Shown: one piece after another, positions 1-9,095 of the stretch
Position numbering within the stretch: the first letter of the stretch is position 1
Layout: the number at the start of each line of letters is the position of its first letter
From: Mucilaginibacter sp. OK268
GTDB taxonomy: Bacteria; Bacteroidota; Bacteroidia; Sphingobacteriales; Sphingobacteriaceae
Assembly: GCF_900103125.1 (NCBI RefSeq)
Contig: NZ_FNJV01000010.1
Span: 124,001 to 188,000 of the forward strand
DNA: 64,000 nucleotides
Direction: 5' to 3'
Notes under the pieces: generated by a model
What the model saw: only the letters and a program-made list of their open reading frames with translations
What the model was told of the DNA's origin: nothing
The model's database searches: none
Program-made: the position numbers and the translations under genes

Positions 1-660
1 TTCTTTGTAACGATCATCTGCGGCTCTGGCAATAATTTCTTTACGCTGCTCAAGCGATTGCGAATTTTTGATGCCGTTTCTGGTAACAGCTCCCATATCG
101 TACATGCTAACCGTTGCAATTGCTTTCATGCGTGGATCAATTTTAGCAGAACTGATCACAAAACTTCCGCTGCCACAAACGCCAATGGCACCAATCCTTT
201 CCCTATCCACAAACGAGCGGGTGCCTAAAAAATCAATTGCTGCCATAAAATCTTCGGCATATACATCGGGCAAAACTGCATTGCGTGGCTCACCTTCGCT
301 TTCGCCCCAAAACGACAGGTCAATAGCTAAAGTAATAAACCCCCGGTCGGCCATGTTCGAAGCATAGACATCGGCACTTTGTTCTTTTACAGCACCCATA
401 GGGTGCCCAACAATGATTGCCGGATTTTTCTTATGCTGATCCAAACTTTTAGGAATAAAAAGATGTCCGGCTACATTCATCTGGTATTGGTTTTTAAAAG
501 TAACCGCATACTGGGCAACGTTATCGCTTACTTTGAAGGTCGTAAACTCCTTCGGTGATATTTGTTTCATATTTACTGCTTTTGATTTTTGATTTGATTG
601 TGCATAAATTTGTCCCAGGATTATCAGGGACATTACTGTAATACTGAATAGTCGTTTCAT
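1..660 (-). CDS. Secreted alpha/beta hydrolase (dienelactone-hydrolase-like), partial
   Basis: The reading frame starts with ATG at 660 on the minus strand and stays open past position 1, so the C-terminus is outside the window. The first 20 residues (MKRLFSITVMSLIILGQIYA) form a signal peptide. The body shows an alpha/beta-hydrolase pattern: an IIVGHPMGA strand-turn, a strand ending in LSFWGES, and the nucleophile elbow GVCGSGS with the likely catalytic serine. The Asp and His of the triad would lie in the missing part. Family members are periplasmic or secreted hydrolases of uncertain substrate; the exact reaction cannot be read here. It lies 21 bp downstream of the acetyltransferase on the same strand and is probably cotranscribed with it. 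Confidence 0.8.
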   Translation of the reverse strand, partial: MKRLFSITVMSLIILGQIYAQSNQKSKAVNMKQISPKEFTTFKVSDNVAQYAVTFKNQYQMNVAGHLFIPKSLDQHKKNPAIIVGHPMGAVKEQSADVYASNMADRGFITLAIDLSFWGESEGEPRNAVLPDVYAEDFMAAIDFLGTRSFVDRERIGAIGVCGSGSFVISSAKIDPRMKAIATVSMYDMGAVTRNGIKNSQSLEQRKEIIARAADDRYKE

Positions 661-681
661 ATTTTTGCTGTGTCTCCTTGT

Positions 682-1239
682 TTAAAAAATTGATCTGATT
701 TCCTTTGCCGGTATTCCTCCCACAACAGTATTGTCCGGAACATTTCTGCTGACGACTGCACCGGCGGCAACCACTGCGTTTTCGCCGATGATCACACCGG
801 GTAAAATGGTTGCAGCGGCACCGATCCAGGCATTTCGTTTTATCAAAATCGGTTTACATAGCATCCCCCGCCGGTCTTTCGGATCAAGCGGATGATTCTC
901 CGTAATGAGATTCACTTTCGGGCCAATGAGCACATGGTCTTCAAGCGTGATGCCACCCATATCCAGGAAGGAACAAGCATGATTGATAAAGACGTGTTTA
1001 CCTATGTTTATGAAGCGACCGAAATTGGTATAGAACGGTGCAAATATGGTGGTACTACTATCCAGCGTAGTGCCAATAATCTCACTAAGTTTTGTTCTTA
1101 CCTCATCTACACTAGTTGCGGCATGGAGTGCCGGTGATAATGCCAGTGTGCGGCTGACTACTTCATCTACCCTGAAAAACTCCGGATCATCCAATCTGAT
1201 GAGTTCCCCCGTTTTCAATCTTTCGAAAATATCTTTCAT
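682..1239 (-). CDS. Left-handed beta-helix sugar/acyl O-acetyltransferase
   Basis: 185 residues. The C-terminal half carries hexapeptide repeats of the left-handed beta-helix fold (ITLEDHVLIGPKV, ILIKRNAWIGAAATILPGV, VIIGENAVVAAGAVVSRNV), closing with the common acetyltransferase end VVGGIPAKEIRSIF. The segment TENHPLDPKDR resembles the catalytic histidine region of maltose/galactoside O-acetyltransferases (ENHPLD with the conserved His). The N-terminal 60 residues are helical, as in the MAC domain of that family. It is expected to transfer acetyl from acetyl-CoA to a sugar or other hydroxyl in the cytoplasm; the acceptor is unknown. It is followed on the same strand by the hydrolase and preceded by an AraC regulator, also on the minus strand. 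Confidence 0.85.
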   Translation of the reverse strand: MKDIFERLKTGELIRLDDPEFFRVDEVVSRTLALSPALHAATSVDEVRTKLSEIIGTTLDSSTTIFAPFYTNFGRFINIGKHVFINHACSFLDMGGITLEDHVLIGPKVNLITENHPLDPKDRRGMLCKPILIKRNAWIGAAATILPGVIIGENAVVAAGAVVSRNVPDNTVVGGIPAKEIRSIF

Positions 1240-1303
1240 AAGGCAAAGGTAGGTCGCCCCTTACCTCTGCTGTTTATGAGTATCAAACCAATGATTAAGG
1301 ATT

Positions 1304-2182
1304 TCAAACTTCCAGGATACGAAGCGATGATGGATTAGTGCCTGTCATACGCTTAAAATAGTTATTAAAGTAGCTCGGATATTCAAAGCCAAGGGCGTAG
1401 GCAATATCCGCGATGTTCCAGTCAGTATGTTGTAAAAGGGCTTTCGCTTCGCTGATGATCCGCTCGGCAATATGGGCAGTGGTTGGTTTGCCGGTCACTT
1501 CTTTGACCATTCGGTTAAGGTAATTGACATGCAGGGCGAGATTTTGCGCATAATTCTGTGCCGTTTTCAATACTAATGGCTTATCTAGACTTTCGATGGG
1601 AAACTGCCTTTCCAACAACTCAAGAAAAACCGCGGTGATCCTATTGGCCGCGTTCTTATGCTGATCAAAGTTCTCAGAGGGTTGCAATTTCATTGCTTCA
1701 TGCATGATCAGGTTAATATAATTGCGGACCAGGTCATCTTTAAAGGCATAACCACTTTTCTGTTCCTTAATCATTTTCTGGAAAATGGTATTCAGGAAAA
1801 CTCGTTGCTCCTCGTTGATCGTAAGAATAGGTGTGCCGCCTATTTTAAAAAAAGGTGACTGCTGCAGGATATCTGCGCGTTCCGAAACGTTAAGAAACTC
1901 CTCTGAAAAAAGACAGGTGTAGCCGACGTATGTGGTCGATATGGTTTCCCATGAATAAGGAATATGCGGGTTGCCAAAGAACAAGACTGTACCCTCTGCC
2001 TTAAAACTCCGGTCGGCGTAGTGGATAATGCTTTTACCCGTAGTCAGGCAGATCTTATAAAAGTCCTTTCGGCTATAAAAGCGTGTGGCATGGCTATCAT
2101 CTTCGAGCTGGAAGGCATTGAAACCTTTCAACTTGAGCTCATTGTTGAACTCAGATATGGACCGTTCCACGTCATTTTTCAT
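1304..2182 (-). CDS. AraC-family transcriptional regulator
   Basis: 292 residues. The C-terminal ~100 residues hold the two helix-turn-helix units of AraC/XylS proteins; the second one is clear (DIAYALGFEYPSYFNNYFKR, then MTGTNPSSLR). The N-terminal ~170 residues are a beta-rich sensing domain of the kind that binds a small effector. It lies 64 bp upstream of the acetyltransferase gene on the same strand and may regulate the acetyltransferase-hydrolase pair; that target is inferred. A 9-bp-arm palindrome lies 72 bp before its start. Confidence 0.9.
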   Translation of the reverse strand: MKNDVERSISEFNNELKLKGFNAFQLEDDSHATRFYSRKDFYKICLTTGKSIIHYADRSFKAEGTVLFFGNPHIPYSWETISTTYVGYTCLFSEEFLNVSERADILQQSPFFKIGGTPILTINEEQRVFLNTIFQKMIKEQKSGYAFKDDLVRNYINLIMHEAMKLQPSENFDQHKNAANRITAVFLELLERQFPIESLDKPLVLKTAQNYAQNLALHVNYLNRMVKEVTGKPTTAHIAERIISEAKALLQHTDWNIADIAYALGFEYPSYFNNYFKRMTGTNPSSLRILEV

Positions 2183-2254
2183 AATACAAAGTTAAGAAAA
2201 TCAATACAGTGTTATGCGGGTTTAGACAAGCAATACATTGTTTGTTATAAGCCA

Positions 2255-2279
2255 GATAATCGGAAAATAACCGATTATC
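2255..2279. promoter_or_regulatory. Palindrome upstream of the AraC gene
   Basis: Perfect inverted repeat GATAATCGG / CCGATTATC with a 7-base A/T spacer (AAAATAA). It lies between the AraC gene and the ATPase gene. There is no T-run on the side that would make it a terminator of the minus-strand ATPase gene, so an operator is more likely. The bound protein is unknown. Confidence 0.4.
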
Positions 2280-2396
2280 TTATTAAATAATAACACATAT
2301 ATCTTTAGCATGTCACAGAATAAGGGCTTAATGCTGATTCTACCTGGATATTGCAACGTGCATAAGGGTTTGCTTAACGCCTAATTAAAATGACTT

Positions 2397-3560
2397 TTAT
2401 TCTGAAACATTTTTCCAGCTAAGCACATTATATTTTGTTCTTTTTTCATTTTCAGAACCGCCGTAGATCAGTGTCTTATTTACTTCGGCAGGGGCAGCGA
2501 TTTCTTCAAAACGATCCATTTCTTTAAATAAACCGGGGCTAATGGTTTGAGTTGCCTTGATCTCAAAAATGGAAAAGCTTTGCCCTTTCATCATCAGCAG
2601 ATCAACCTCATGGGCATTACTATCCTGCCAGAAATAATAATCCTGATGCAGATATAAGTGATGATTCTTTTTTTGATATTCAGCCAGTATCATATTCTCA
2701 AATATGTGTCCTTTCAATCTATTCTCTTCCAATTCTTCAGGTGCTCTAATTCCTAACAGATGATTCAACAATCCGGTATCATAAAAATATAATTTAGGGC
2801 TTTTGATCAAACGCTTATTGAAATTTTGATGATAAGGCTGTAGAAGAAATATAATATAACTGCTTTCGAGTATGGATAACCACGCCTTGGCTGTGTTATG
2901 TGAAATATCACATTCATTAGCTAAGGCGCTGAAATTTAACAATTGGCCCGCACGTCCCGCACACAAGCCTAAGAACGTCCGAAAGAGTTTCAAATCCCTG
3001 ATATTCATTAATTCCGTTACATCTTTTTCTATATAAGTTTGAATATAATTGGCATAAAAAACAACGGGATCAATATCCCTGTCGAAGATAGCCGGATAGA
3101 AACCTTTAATGCTGGCCTGGGTATAGGAATCTGCTAATAAGCCTCCATGCTTTAATTCAGTAAAATCCAAAGGGAGTAACTTAAATAAGGCTACCCTGCC
3201 GGCCAGTGTTTGCGTAATGCTATTTAGCAAATGGAAGTTTTGTGACCCCGATAGGATATATTGTCCCATTATTTTGGATTCGTCAACCCTGCTCTGTATA
3301 TAAGAAAATAAAGCCGGTGCCCGTTGCACCTCATCTAAAATAACTTTCTGATCATATTGATTCAAAAAAGCAATAGGATCTTCTAATGCGAATGAACGTG
3401 TATTTGGATTTTCCAGTGTCACATAACGGTAATCACTAAAAAGCTCTTTTAACAAGGTTGTCTTACCCGATTGCCGGGGACCAGTAACCGCTAAAACAGG
3501 AAATTTTGTTTGCTGGGCCTTAATAATAGGTGCTAACTGTCTTTGTATAAAATTGCTCAT
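2397..3560 (-). CDS. ATP-binding protein, AAA_14/DUF4143 family
   Basis: 387 residues. The P-loop is GPRQSGKT at residues 27-34, Walker B is VILDE at 73-77, and a sensor-like LSGSQNF is near 104-110. A winged-helix-like middle (NECDISHNTAKAWLSILESS) leads to the DUF4143 C-terminal domain, which has a nuclease-like pattern HEVDLLM then FEIKA, reminiscent of the PD-(D/E)xK fold. Proteins of this family are widespread, often duplicated in accessory DNA, and their function is not settled. The gene stands alone, with three 22-bp direct repeats just upstream of its ATG. The family call is firm; the role is unknown. Confidence 0.85.
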   Translation of the reverse strand: MSNFIQRQLAPIIKAQQTKFPVLAVTGPRQSGKTTLLKELFSDYRYVTLENPNTRSFALEDPIAFLNQYDQKVILDEVQRAPALFSYIQSRVDESKIMGQYILSGSQNFHLLNSITQTLAGRVALFKLLPLDFTELKHGGLLADSYTQASIKGFYPAIFDRDIDPVVFYANYIQTYIEKDVTELMNIRDLKLFRTFLGLCAGRAGQLLNFSALANECDISHNTAKAWLSILESSYIIFLLQPYHQNFNKRLIKSPKLYFYDTGLLNHLLGIRAPEELEENRLKGHIFENMILAEYQKKNHHLYLHQDYYFWQDSNAHEVDLLMMKGQSFSIFEIKATQTISPGLFKEMDRFEEIAAPAEVNKTLIYGGSENEKRTKYNVLSWKNVSE

Positions 3561-3581
3561 TTCTTATAAAACTATAGACAA

Positions 3582-3647
3582 ACTTACAATTTACATATAA
3601 TATACTTACAATTTACATAGATTAAATTGACAATATACATAAAAATA
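3582..3647. repeat. Three tandem 22-bp direct repeats upstream of the DUF4143 ATPase
   Basis: Units begin at 3582, 3604 and 3626, exactly 22 bp apart. The first two share ACTTACAATTTACATA and the third is the variant ATTGACAATATACATA; the rest of each unit is A/T-rich. They begin 21 bp upstream of the ATG of the minus-strand ATPase gene. The spacing of about two helical turns suggests cooperative protein binding (operator or iteron), which is inference. Confidence 0.6.
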
Positions 3648-3899
3648 AGCACTCCAAAAAGGAAAGAGATTAGTGGACACAGCTAGACCCTTTAGACACA
3701 TTTGTTTATATGAGAAAAAACCTTTGGACGACAACAGCGGGCATACTATCTAGTGTTTAGAAGCAGAGGTTTAGGAGACCTAAATTGACAAGTATTAAGT
3801 GTCAAAATAACCCCCATTCCCGCTGACATCTTTTAAATTCTCCAACGCATCAACCGATGTACTCTCTATAAGTGGCGTCGCCGGTACCTAACTATGAAT
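3648..3899. other. Gene-free stretch, possible insertion-sequence relic
   Basis: No complete gene is seen. On the minus strand, from about 3887 down to 3802, a short open stretch ends in ...LKDVSGNGGYFDT followed by a stop and then by TTGACA/TGTCAA-containing sequence; a second TGG-ACACA / TAGACACA pair lies at 3672-3702. This looks like the tail of a decayed gene next to an IS-type end. I could not assign a family. Confidence 0.25.
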
Positions 3900-5270
3900 T
3901 TATCTACACCTTTCATAACGGTAAGGCTGTAATTTGCTTCCTTTGTATCGTCGAAACATTACCTGATAACATTCACTTAGTTTCTTTAAGAATCCATCGT
4001 AAAAGGATTCAAAATCCTGCTTTAAAACAGTAAGTCTTCGTTGGTTTTCATCCAGCCAATTCAGCAGGTATTCATCTTGCAGATTACCAATCAGATGAAA
4101 ATGATAATGTGAAGACGTTATTGGTTCAATAATAAAAAGCGATACTTTGAAATAATGCTCACTGATATCTTTTCCATTTGCCTTAATAATCGGGACAAGT
4201 TGATAATAGTCACCGTTATCACTTAGTACGAAGCTGATGTCAAGCTCACTCATAGTAATCTGGCTTACTTTTAGATCCGTTTTTTTCGGGCGACTGGGAA
4301 GGGTATTTAAATTATACGAATAGGAACTTTTAATGTGTTGTTCAAATCTGAGTTTGGGAATTGCCTTTCGCCATAAATTGAGCATTAAGGGCATATATTC
4401 CTTGGTAGCCGGTGAATATTCGCCTTTTACTTTATTGAACGGGATAGAAGTTGCTATTTCGAACATAGCATAGCTGATCTCATTAAGTATAATTTGCTCT
4501 TTGGAAAGATTCAAACCATGCTTGAATTGCTTTACGTTTTTGAGATAAGTTTTATAGTAACTAATACCATCCCCGCTTTTAGTTGTTGTGCCAATAAAAG
4601 GTATCAGAAAGGGTAAATGATTGCGGTAAAAAGAATGTGAATTATAGAGTAGTTGATAGCCTAACACATCATGAACACCCTCCTTTTTAAATGCGGGCTC
4701 CGGTAGTTTTTGCTCAAACGACACATCATCTTGCTTTTTAAAGCCTAATCCCCGTTTGAATAAATTGCCAAAATCAAAACTGGGTTTAATATAAGCATCC
4801 TGTTGTGTGAACCTGATATCCAAATACTTACTTATACCTTCTGCATCCGGTTCGAAGCCAGGCCAGTAGTAAGGCTCAAGCCTGCCGAGTTTACGATGAA
4901 TAATATTGCTTAACGCCCGATAAGCATGCTCGCATAATACCTGTCCCGGCATACCACAATCACAGGCAACATGCAATGTGCCCATTTCAACGCGAAAGTA
5001 AATCTGCTGAAAACGCATTTCATCCTTTTGTAGCGCCAGCGTAAATACACCTGTATGGTAATCAACAAATACACTATTTAGCTTAACCTTTTCCTTGTTT
5101 ATTTTCTTATAAGCAGGAAAGTGCTTATAAAGCACTTCTTTATGTAATAACAAGTCATTATTGCATAATGGTATTGTATAAAAAAACAGCTCTTCATACT
5201 TGACTTTTTCGCTGTTATTGACCTTTGTTTTCTTTGTCATCATGGCATTACTGTTAACGTTGTTAATCAA
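3900..5270 (-). CDS. SWIM zinc-finger domain protein
   Basis: 456 residues. A SWIM motif (CxCxnCxH) is visible as C103-x-C105 ... C113-x-H115 in VACDCGMPGQVLCEHA. SWIM domains bind zinc and mediate protein or nucleic-acid contacts. The remainder (~120-456) matches no fold I recognise; it has no membrane segments or signal peptide, so it is cytoplasmic. The gene lies 186 bp downstream of the HEPN protein on the same strand, in the accessory region, suggesting but not proving a joint role. An earlier alternative start is not seen; the second Met (residue 10) is also possible. Confidence 0.7.
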   Translation of the reverse strand: MINNVNSNAMMTKKTKVNNSEKVKYEELFFYTIPLCNNDLLLHKEVLYKHFPAYKKINKEKVKLNSVFVDYHTGVFTLALQKDEMRFQQIYFRVEMGTLHVACDCGMPGQVLCEHAYRALSNIIHRKLGRLEPYYWPGFEPDAEGISKYLDIRFTQQDAYIKPSFDFGNLFKRGLGFKKQDDVSFEQKLPEPAFKKEGVHDVLGYQLLYNSHSFYRNHLPFLIPFIGTTTKSGDGISYYKTYLKNVKQFKHGLNLSKEQIILNEISYAMFEIATSIPFNKVKGEYSPATKEYMPLMLNLWRKAIPKLRFEQHIKSSYSYNLNTLPSRPKKTDLKVSQITMSELDISFVLSDNGDYYQLVPIIKANGKDISEHYFKVSLFIIEPITSSHYHFHLIGNLQDEYLLNWLDENQRRLTVLKQDFESFYDGFLKKLSECYQVMFRRYKGSKLQPYRYERCR

Positions 5271-5456
5271 AAAAAGGCAGTAGCCCGCTGCCGCCAGGGC
5301 GTCAGAATTATTAATGATATGATGAGCACAAATAATTGATGCTTTCCGGCTGGCACTTCTCTGCTAAAAATCTCGCCGTATTTTTGATCCATTTAGGTAT
5401 TAAAGCATCATTGCTCTCTTCTGCCGTCAATTTATAGCTTACTTACAGGAGTCTTT

Positions 5457-6986
5457 TTATATCGATTCCTCTGCCGATAAATTTTGCTGCTCCAGCTGCC
5501 CACGGTAAAGTGCCTCGGCTTTGGCTAATAATATCCCGACTAAACGTGTCACAGTTTTTACGGGCTCTTCGTCAGCGGTAAAATTTTCATCATAACGTGC
5601 CTTGGAATAGCCGTTCTGTAGTAAATTGAAGATCTCTTTACCTTCCTCAGTGTCCAGACTGAAGATCACTACCAGGTCTTCAGTGAAAAGCAGGGTTAGC
5701 GACATTAGTTTTGACAAGCTGTGAACAGATTGCCGGTAGCCGAACAGTATTTGCAGCGCACCGATCAAGGTGTGTTCTGCGGCCTGGTGCAGCAGGAATA
5801 AGGCTAACTTGTTATTCCCTTCCTCTAAATAGCGTTTAGCGCCCTGAAAGAACTCTTTTCCATTGGTACACCATCGTTTCCAGTTGGCGTTTATAGCTGC
5901 TTTTTGTTGTTTTGGAGAGAGCACATGGGGTGTAGGCAGGTAAAGACCTTCAGAGGTATAGACATTGATCCCTTTTTCAAATACAATAGACCAGAACCGG
6001 CCCTTACTGTTAATTCCATCAGCCGCGCTTTGCACCTTATGAACGATTGGGTAAATGTTCGTGAGTGCCTTGGTGTTATCGATCAGCTTATTAACAATAC
6101 TATGCTCTGGCATTTTTTCTTCGTCATCTACCAGTATCAAAAGGTAATAAGTAAAGGGTTTTGGGTAACTGCCCAGGTAAGTAATAGAGCGTATTGTCGG
6201 TATAATTTTTAAGAGGTGCCCAGTAACCGTATCGATTCCCAGTTTTTCCGCTGGTGTCATCTTTGGTTCAAATGGTTTTATCGTGATCGCTTTTGGGTCA
6301 ATAAACAGATTTTCTTCTGCTATTTCCGGCACTTTATCGCTCAATATTTTATCTGACCTTTTGATAGCTATTTCTTTTTCATCTTGAAGCTTATCATATT
6401 TATGTTTTATTAATGTCCGGATACCCTCAGTTTGCTGAATAACCCAGGCTGCGTCATATAGCTGACTAAGATTACGGTAAATCGTCTTCATTTGGGTTAT
6501 GACCTCGTCGTCATGAATGGGGCGATTATACATAGCACCATATAACCAGTATTTCAGATGATCACGGTATCGTTGCACATTGATGTCCTTGTATGTTTTT
6601 TTGAGTATTTTATAAGGATTGAGTAGTTCCTGTTCCGAAAGATCGTCCGGAAAATAGATCCATTCTTGCCTTGCCTTTTCCAGCAGTTTCGGTGTGAGTA
6701 GGTTTTCGTGTCGATGACCGCCTTTATAGGAAACCCATAATAAATAACAGGCCTCGACTAAGCGAACGACCTGTTCACTGATAAATAAAAGTTCACCGGG
6801 ACCGTGTGGCTTTCCCTTGAAATAGGTGTCAGCGGTAACTGCCTTTCGCCACTGTTTGAGATCTTTTTTGTGAGTGTCCGGCCAGCTTCCGAAAAACTGA
6901 TTCAAAACCAGATATGGATTCTGCACTTCTTCGAAGTACAGGTTCTTGGGATAATGTTCCCATGGTGCATGATATCCGAGACGCAT
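5457..6986 (-). CDS. HEPN-domain protein with nucleotidyltransferase-like middle region
   Basis: 509 residues. The C-terminal part (about 370-500) is a HEPN domain: helices with LFLLHQAAEHTLIGALQ, then HSLSKLM, then ...EGKEIFNLLQNGYSKARYDE, the usual order in HEPN proteins paired with minimal nucleotidyltransferases. Residues ~255-345 (SITYLGSYPKPFTYYLLILV onward) resemble a degenerate nucleotidyltransferase core but lack a clear GSxAxG...DxD. No canonical Rx4-6H ribonuclease motif is obvious. The N-terminal ~240 residues are unrecognised and helical. Likely a cytoplasmic toxin/antitoxin-like or tRNA-modifying protein; the function is inferred from the family only. The SWIM gene follows it, and it is divergent from an XRE regulator. 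Confidence 0.65.
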   Translation of the reverse strand: MRLGYHAPWEHYPKNLYFEEVQNPYLVLNQFFGSWPDTHKKDLKQWRKAVTADTYFKGKPHGPGELLFISEQVVRLVEACYLLWVSYKGGHRHENLLTPKLLEKARQEWIYFPDDLSEQELLNPYKILKKTYKDINVQRYRDHLKYWLYGAMYNRPIHDDEVITQMKTIYRNLSQLYDAAWVIQQTEGIRTLIKHKYDKLQDEKEIAIKRSDKILSDKVPEIAEENLFIDPKAITIKPFEPKMTPAEKLGIDTVTGHLLKIIPTIRSITYLGSYPKPFTYYLLILVDDEEKMPEHSIVNKLIDNTKALTNIYPIVHKVQSAADGINSKGRFWSIVFEKGINVYTSEGLYLPTPHVLSPKQQKAAINANWKRWCTNGKEFFQGAKRYLEEGNNKLALFLLHQAAEHTLIGALQILFGYRQSVHSLSKLMSLTLLFTEDLVVIFSLDTEEGKEIFNLLQNGYSKARYDENFTADEEPVKTVTRLVGILLAKAEALYRGQLEQQNLSAEESI

Positions 6987-7146
6987 ACTGACTCAATTGT
7001 TACCGGCCTACATTGACCGGCAATACAAATCTGGTTATCGCATAAATGCTAACCTATTCTGTGGATTTCTAAAGAAGAATAATAGTCAGGTAATTTATCC
7101 CCGTAAAGACCTAAACCAGCTTTATCACCTAAGGTTATTTTTTTAT

Positions 7147-7154
7147 TACATTTG
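7147..7154 (+). promoter_or_regulatory. Bacteroidota-type -7 promoter box for the XRE gene
   Basis: TACATTTG matches the TAnnTTTG -7 consensus of Bacteroidota and lies 32 bp before the ATG at 7186. No convincing -33 TTG element is seen at the usual distance, so this is tentative. Confidence 0.4.
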
Positions 7155-7185
7155 TCTAAATCATTATTTATAATACATCTGACCA

Positions 7186-7605
7186 ATGAGCACAACTGCC
7201 GAAAACCCAAACAAGATACACCAGGGCCGTAATGTGAAACGTTTCCGTGAAATGTTAGGCTTAAAACAAGAAGCCCTTGCTTTGGAATTAGGTGGTGAAT
7301 GGAGTCAGAAAAGGGTTTCTCTTTTAGAACAGAAAGAAGTAATCGAAGATGATATTATAGAACAAGTTGCCAAAATATTAAAAGTTCCAGAAGAGGCAAT
7401 CAAAAATTTCAATGAAGAAGCCGTATTCAATATAATTGGAAATACAGTAAACAATCACGATCAAGCAGCTTTTTTTAACTACTACCCGACTTTTAACCCC
7501 ATAGATAAATTGATAGAACTTTTTGAGGAAAACAAAAAGCTTTACCAAGAGTTACTGGCAAGTGAACGTGAAAAAGTTGAATTACTTAAGAAGCAGAGTC
7601 ATTAA
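7186..7605 (+). CDS. XRE-family helix-turn-helix regulator
   Basis: 139 residues. Residues ~12-70 form a HTH_3/XRE domain (NVKRFREMLGLKQEALALEL then SQKRVSLLEQKEVIEDDIIEQVAKIL). The tail from ~105 is a short coiled coil (DKLIELFEENKKLYQELLAS). Such proteins are DNA-binding repressors of accessory genes. It is divergent from the HEPN gene and upstream of the 445-residue gene on the same strand, separated by 152 bp; either could be its target. Confidence 0.85.
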   Translation: MSTTAENPNKIHQGRNVKRFREMLGLKQEALALELGGEWSQKRVSLLEQKEVIEDDIIEQVAKILKVPEEAIKNFNEEAVFNIIGNTVNNHDQAAFFNYYPTFNPIDKLIELFEENKKLYQELLASEREKVELLKKQSH

Positions 7606-7757
7606 TGTAGCTTGATGCCGATATTATTTTAAACGCATTATGTTATTTCTAAACCAGTAAGATCGATCCTTACTGGATTTCGCGTTAAATATAAAGCTAT
7701 GATTGTAGCTTATTAGAGCAATTGATTTATTCTATTACCTAACCTTACACGATAAAA

Positions 7758-9095
7758 ATGAGTATTGAAAAGAGTGCTGTTAAATCAGCGAGTAGAAAAG
7801 GAGATAACATATTTGATAAGTACTTTGCATTTTTAGAGATGATCAAAATGCATCAGGCTAAGGAACGTCCAGTTGATTATTCCCCTCTTGGGAATGTCTT
7901 AACAATTCTAGATAGAAATATTGTAGATCTCCATCAATTGAAATTAAATGAGGAATCCCTTCGAATTGCGCTTGATCTTATTGTAATAAAGACTCTTCAA
8001 GATTGGTTCCCCATTTTGGAGTATTTATATAAAGATGGAAAGTTTGTTGCATATCTCGCTTATAATTTATTGGGCCTCTGTTATATTTTTGATATCCGCG
8101 ACTCAAGCTTTATAACAAATAAGAGTTCGTTTTTCGGCCCCTCCATTGATTACGATAAATTGCTATTGGAAGATCTAACTGGCACTAGAACTGCAAGCTA
8201 CAAACGTTCAGTTACGCTTGCTATAATGGCTAGTAAGGACAAAAATAATTTCGTTCCTTATACTGAACTGGGCGAAGGGTTCGAAACAATAAACTTTAAA
8301 ATTAAGGATAGATACGAAATGAAAGCGTTTGGCTTTCATGACGAACTCTTAGTTGGAGATATCGATATTGAACAACTCAGGTCAAACGTGAAAGGAATGA
8401 ACTTAAAAGACTTGATAAATAAATATGAAAATAGCCTTTATAAGCGAGCTGTGAGTCAATGGGATGTAGTGATCACAACACCTGATCACCGTCCAAAAGC
8501 AACAACCTTTTTCAATATGTTATTTTGTTTATCAAAGGCTATAGAACTTATCAACGATGAAGATATTAATATTGAATTGGTAAGTTGGGGCAATGGGTCT
8601 AAATGGGCGAAACTAGTTATCCAATTTAAGAGTTTATGGGCAAAAGAAGAAACTCAGGATGTTTTGCGAAAATCCAAGCAAGCTTTAGACGCTGAACTTT
8701 TTGGTAAACGAATTTCAGAAGTTCAAAAAAATGAGGCAGAGATCAGCAAAATTCATAAAGAAATCGATAATCTACCGGAAAAGGAATTAGCGAAGGAATC
8801 AAATGCGTTAGATATTGAAAGAAAAAAATTAGAGCTTTTAGAAAAACAGGTGGATATAGAAAACAAGTTATTGGAGGGCCAATTAAAAAGAATTGATATA
8901 GCGACAAAGCTTTCTAATATGATTAAAGAGGGGCTAATGCAAAATGACAGCGATATACAGGTTGAAATAAATAACTTGTTATTTATTAATAAAAGTACCG
9001 GGAAGCAACTTACATATGACATCGACTCCATATCAGAACGTGAGTCTGTTCAGCCCAAACCCGATCAACTTGATACCCCTACCCAACAAGGTTAA
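7758..9095 (+). CDS. Hypothetical protein with C-terminal coiled coil
   Basis: 445 residues, not recognised. Residues ~1-300 are a mixed alpha/beta domain without signal peptide or membrane spans. Residues ~305-400 are highly charged and heptad-like (EVQKNEAEISKIHKEIDNLP, ERKKLELLEKQVDIENKLLE), predicting a long coiled coil and oligomerisation. The last ~45 residues are low-complexity and polar. It follows the XRE gene in the accessory region, which hints at a regulated accessory or defence function, but no catalytic motif supports a specific one. Confidence 0.6.
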   Translation: MSIEKSAVKSASRKGDNIFDKYFAFLEMIKMHQAKERPVDYSPLGNVLTILDRNIVDLHQLKLNEESLRIALDLIVIKTLQDWFPILEYLYKDGKFVAYLAYNLLGLCYIFDIRDSSFITNKSSFFGPSIDYDKLLLEDLTGTRTASYKRSVTLAIMASKDKNNFVPYTELGEGFETINFKIKDRYEMKAFGFHDELLVGDIDIEQLRSNVKGMNLKDLINKYENSLYKRAVSQWDVVITTPDHRPKATTFFNMLFCLSKAIELINDEDINIELVSWGNGSKWAKLVIQFKSLWAKEETQDVLRKSKQALDAELFGKRISEVQKNEAEISKIHKEIDNLPEKELAKESNALDIERKKLELLEKQVDIENKLLEGQLKRIDIATKLSNMIKEGLMQNDSDIQVEINNLLFINKSTGKQLTYDIDSISERESVQPKPDQLDTPTQQG

